A stretch of DNA of 64,000 nucleotides from JBHJHP01 sp042219825. GTDB taxonomy: Bacteria; Bacteroidota; Bacteroidia; Bacteroidales; UBA5342. A model generated the notes under the pieces. It was not told the origin of the DNA, did not search any database, and was given only the letters and a program-made list of their open reading frames with translations. This document shows positions 63,460 to 64,000 of the stretch, in pieces. The number at the start of each line of letters is the position of its first letter. Position 1 is the stretch's first letter. A program made the position numbers and the translations under genes. The stretch lies in NCBI RefSeq assembly GCF_042219825.1, contig NZ_JBHJHQ010000011.1, forward strand, positions 7,211-71,210, given 5' to 3'.

Positions 63460-64000
63460 ATATACTGATCCCCTGGTAAAAGTCTACTTATATTTCATAA
63501 AAAAGTTAGAAATACTCTATACGTAGCATGCATTAATTTGGTTTTATAATTATATTATTCATAATTTAAATTCTTTCCATATAGCATCTCAGACAATGTT
63601 AACAGAGCTACTGTATGCTAATTTTATCTATATTTAAAAAGATTTTGCCTGCAATTCTTTAGAAAGTATGAACGCTATTTGATTTAATTCCGGAAGTAAT
63701 ACTATTTCCGTGAATACATAGTCAGTGTACGTATGTAACTGAGATGGCGAAGCAGTGAAAAAAATATAGTTTATATTTAAAACTTTTATCCTGGAGACAA
63801 AGGGATCCGTTCCCATTAAAGAGTATAAAATTTTGATTATTTTAAAAAAAATAAAATCGGAAAAGTTCGGCTTTATCGACCAATATGGTACGATAAACCG
63901 AATTTATATCGGTATATATACTAGTTGTATTTAATGCCGGGATTAGTTGTGTGAGATCGTATGAATTGGCCTCCACCCTCTTTCGGCTGAAGCAGGGAAC
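63460..64000. other. AT-rich region without a convincing gene
   Basis: About 540 bases to the right edge hold no plausible coding region. A 60-codon minus-strand frame (63634-63816) has no family resemblance and weak composition. The main structure is a long imperfect hairpin near 63863-63905 (listed separately). Confidence 0.55.
63863..63905. repeat. Long imperfect inverted repeat
   Basis: AAGTTCGG-C-TTTATCG-ACCA pairs with TGGT-A-CGATAAA-CCGAATTT across an ATA loop. About 19 base pairs form, with one single-base bulge on each arm and one G-U pair. There is no T-run after it. It may be an operator or a structured leader for a gene beyond the edge. Confidence 0.5.

Noticed and set aside
63634..63816. 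Minus-strand 60-residue gene at the right edge
   Set aside because: No recognisable domain, no promoter element and ordinary AT-rich chance-frame composition.

Overview
The window looks like a chromosome segment of a Bacteroidota bacterium, probably a free-living or marine member of the Bacteroidales/Marinilabiliales. The signs are type IX secretion (T9SS) sorting domains on three secreted proteins, a T9SS plug-family protein, a one-piece hybrid two-component regulator (HTCS), a Na+-translocating NADH:quinone reductase, many TAnnTTTG-type -7 promoter elements and few Shine-Dalgarno sequences. Genus assignment is inference only.

Positions 1-24,250 are mostly housekeeping. On the minus strand are parE and a truncated parC (topoisomerase IV), then the complete nqrABCDEF operon with its terminator. 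Next come a T9SS plug protein (plus strand), a tRNA-Leu(CAA) with a strong hairpin terminator, meaB convergent with a methyltransferase gene, cdd, the pair M23 peptidase-dxr (minus), and metK preceded by a recognisable SAM-II riboswitch. A small minus-strand unit of unknown function follows (a lipoprotein with a hydrophobic glycine/alanine-rich tail plus a tiny membrane protein). A metallo-beta-lactamase-fold hydrolase, pcm and a three-gene FecBCD-type iron/cobalamin ABC importer complete this part.

Positions 24,400-39,998 are more accessory. They hold a GH128-like secreted glycosidase with a T9SS tail, a 1340-residue MG2/TonB-plug-like protein, a DHFR-fold protein, a membrane-bound LytTR regulator with a partner of unknown function, a small MotA/TolQ/ExbB-like protein, a lipoprotein, and a secreted M4 (thermolysin-type) protease with PKD and T9SS domains. 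A ~197 bp MITE-like element with 19 bp terminal inverted repeats lies between the protease and an acyl-CoA synthetase gene that follows a cupin/XRE regulator gene.

Positions 40,380-63,459 form a plant cell-wall (arabinan/pectin) utilisation region: GH51 and GH43 genes, an MFS transporter, a divergent GH43 arabinanase, the HTCS regulator, and then a tightly spaced seven-gene plus-strand operon (GH43, CE8, GH28, CE12, alpha/beta hydrolase, GH95, CE8 with T9SS tail) ending in a strong terminator. Together these would de-esterify homogalacturonan, hydrolyse polygalacturonan, deacetylate rhamnogalacturonan and trim arabinose and fucose/galactose side chains. No SusC/SusD pair is present inside the window, so uptake must depend on genes elsewhere, on the MFS protein, or on genes just beyond the right edge. 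The last 540 bases hold no convincing gene but do hold a long imperfect hairpin.
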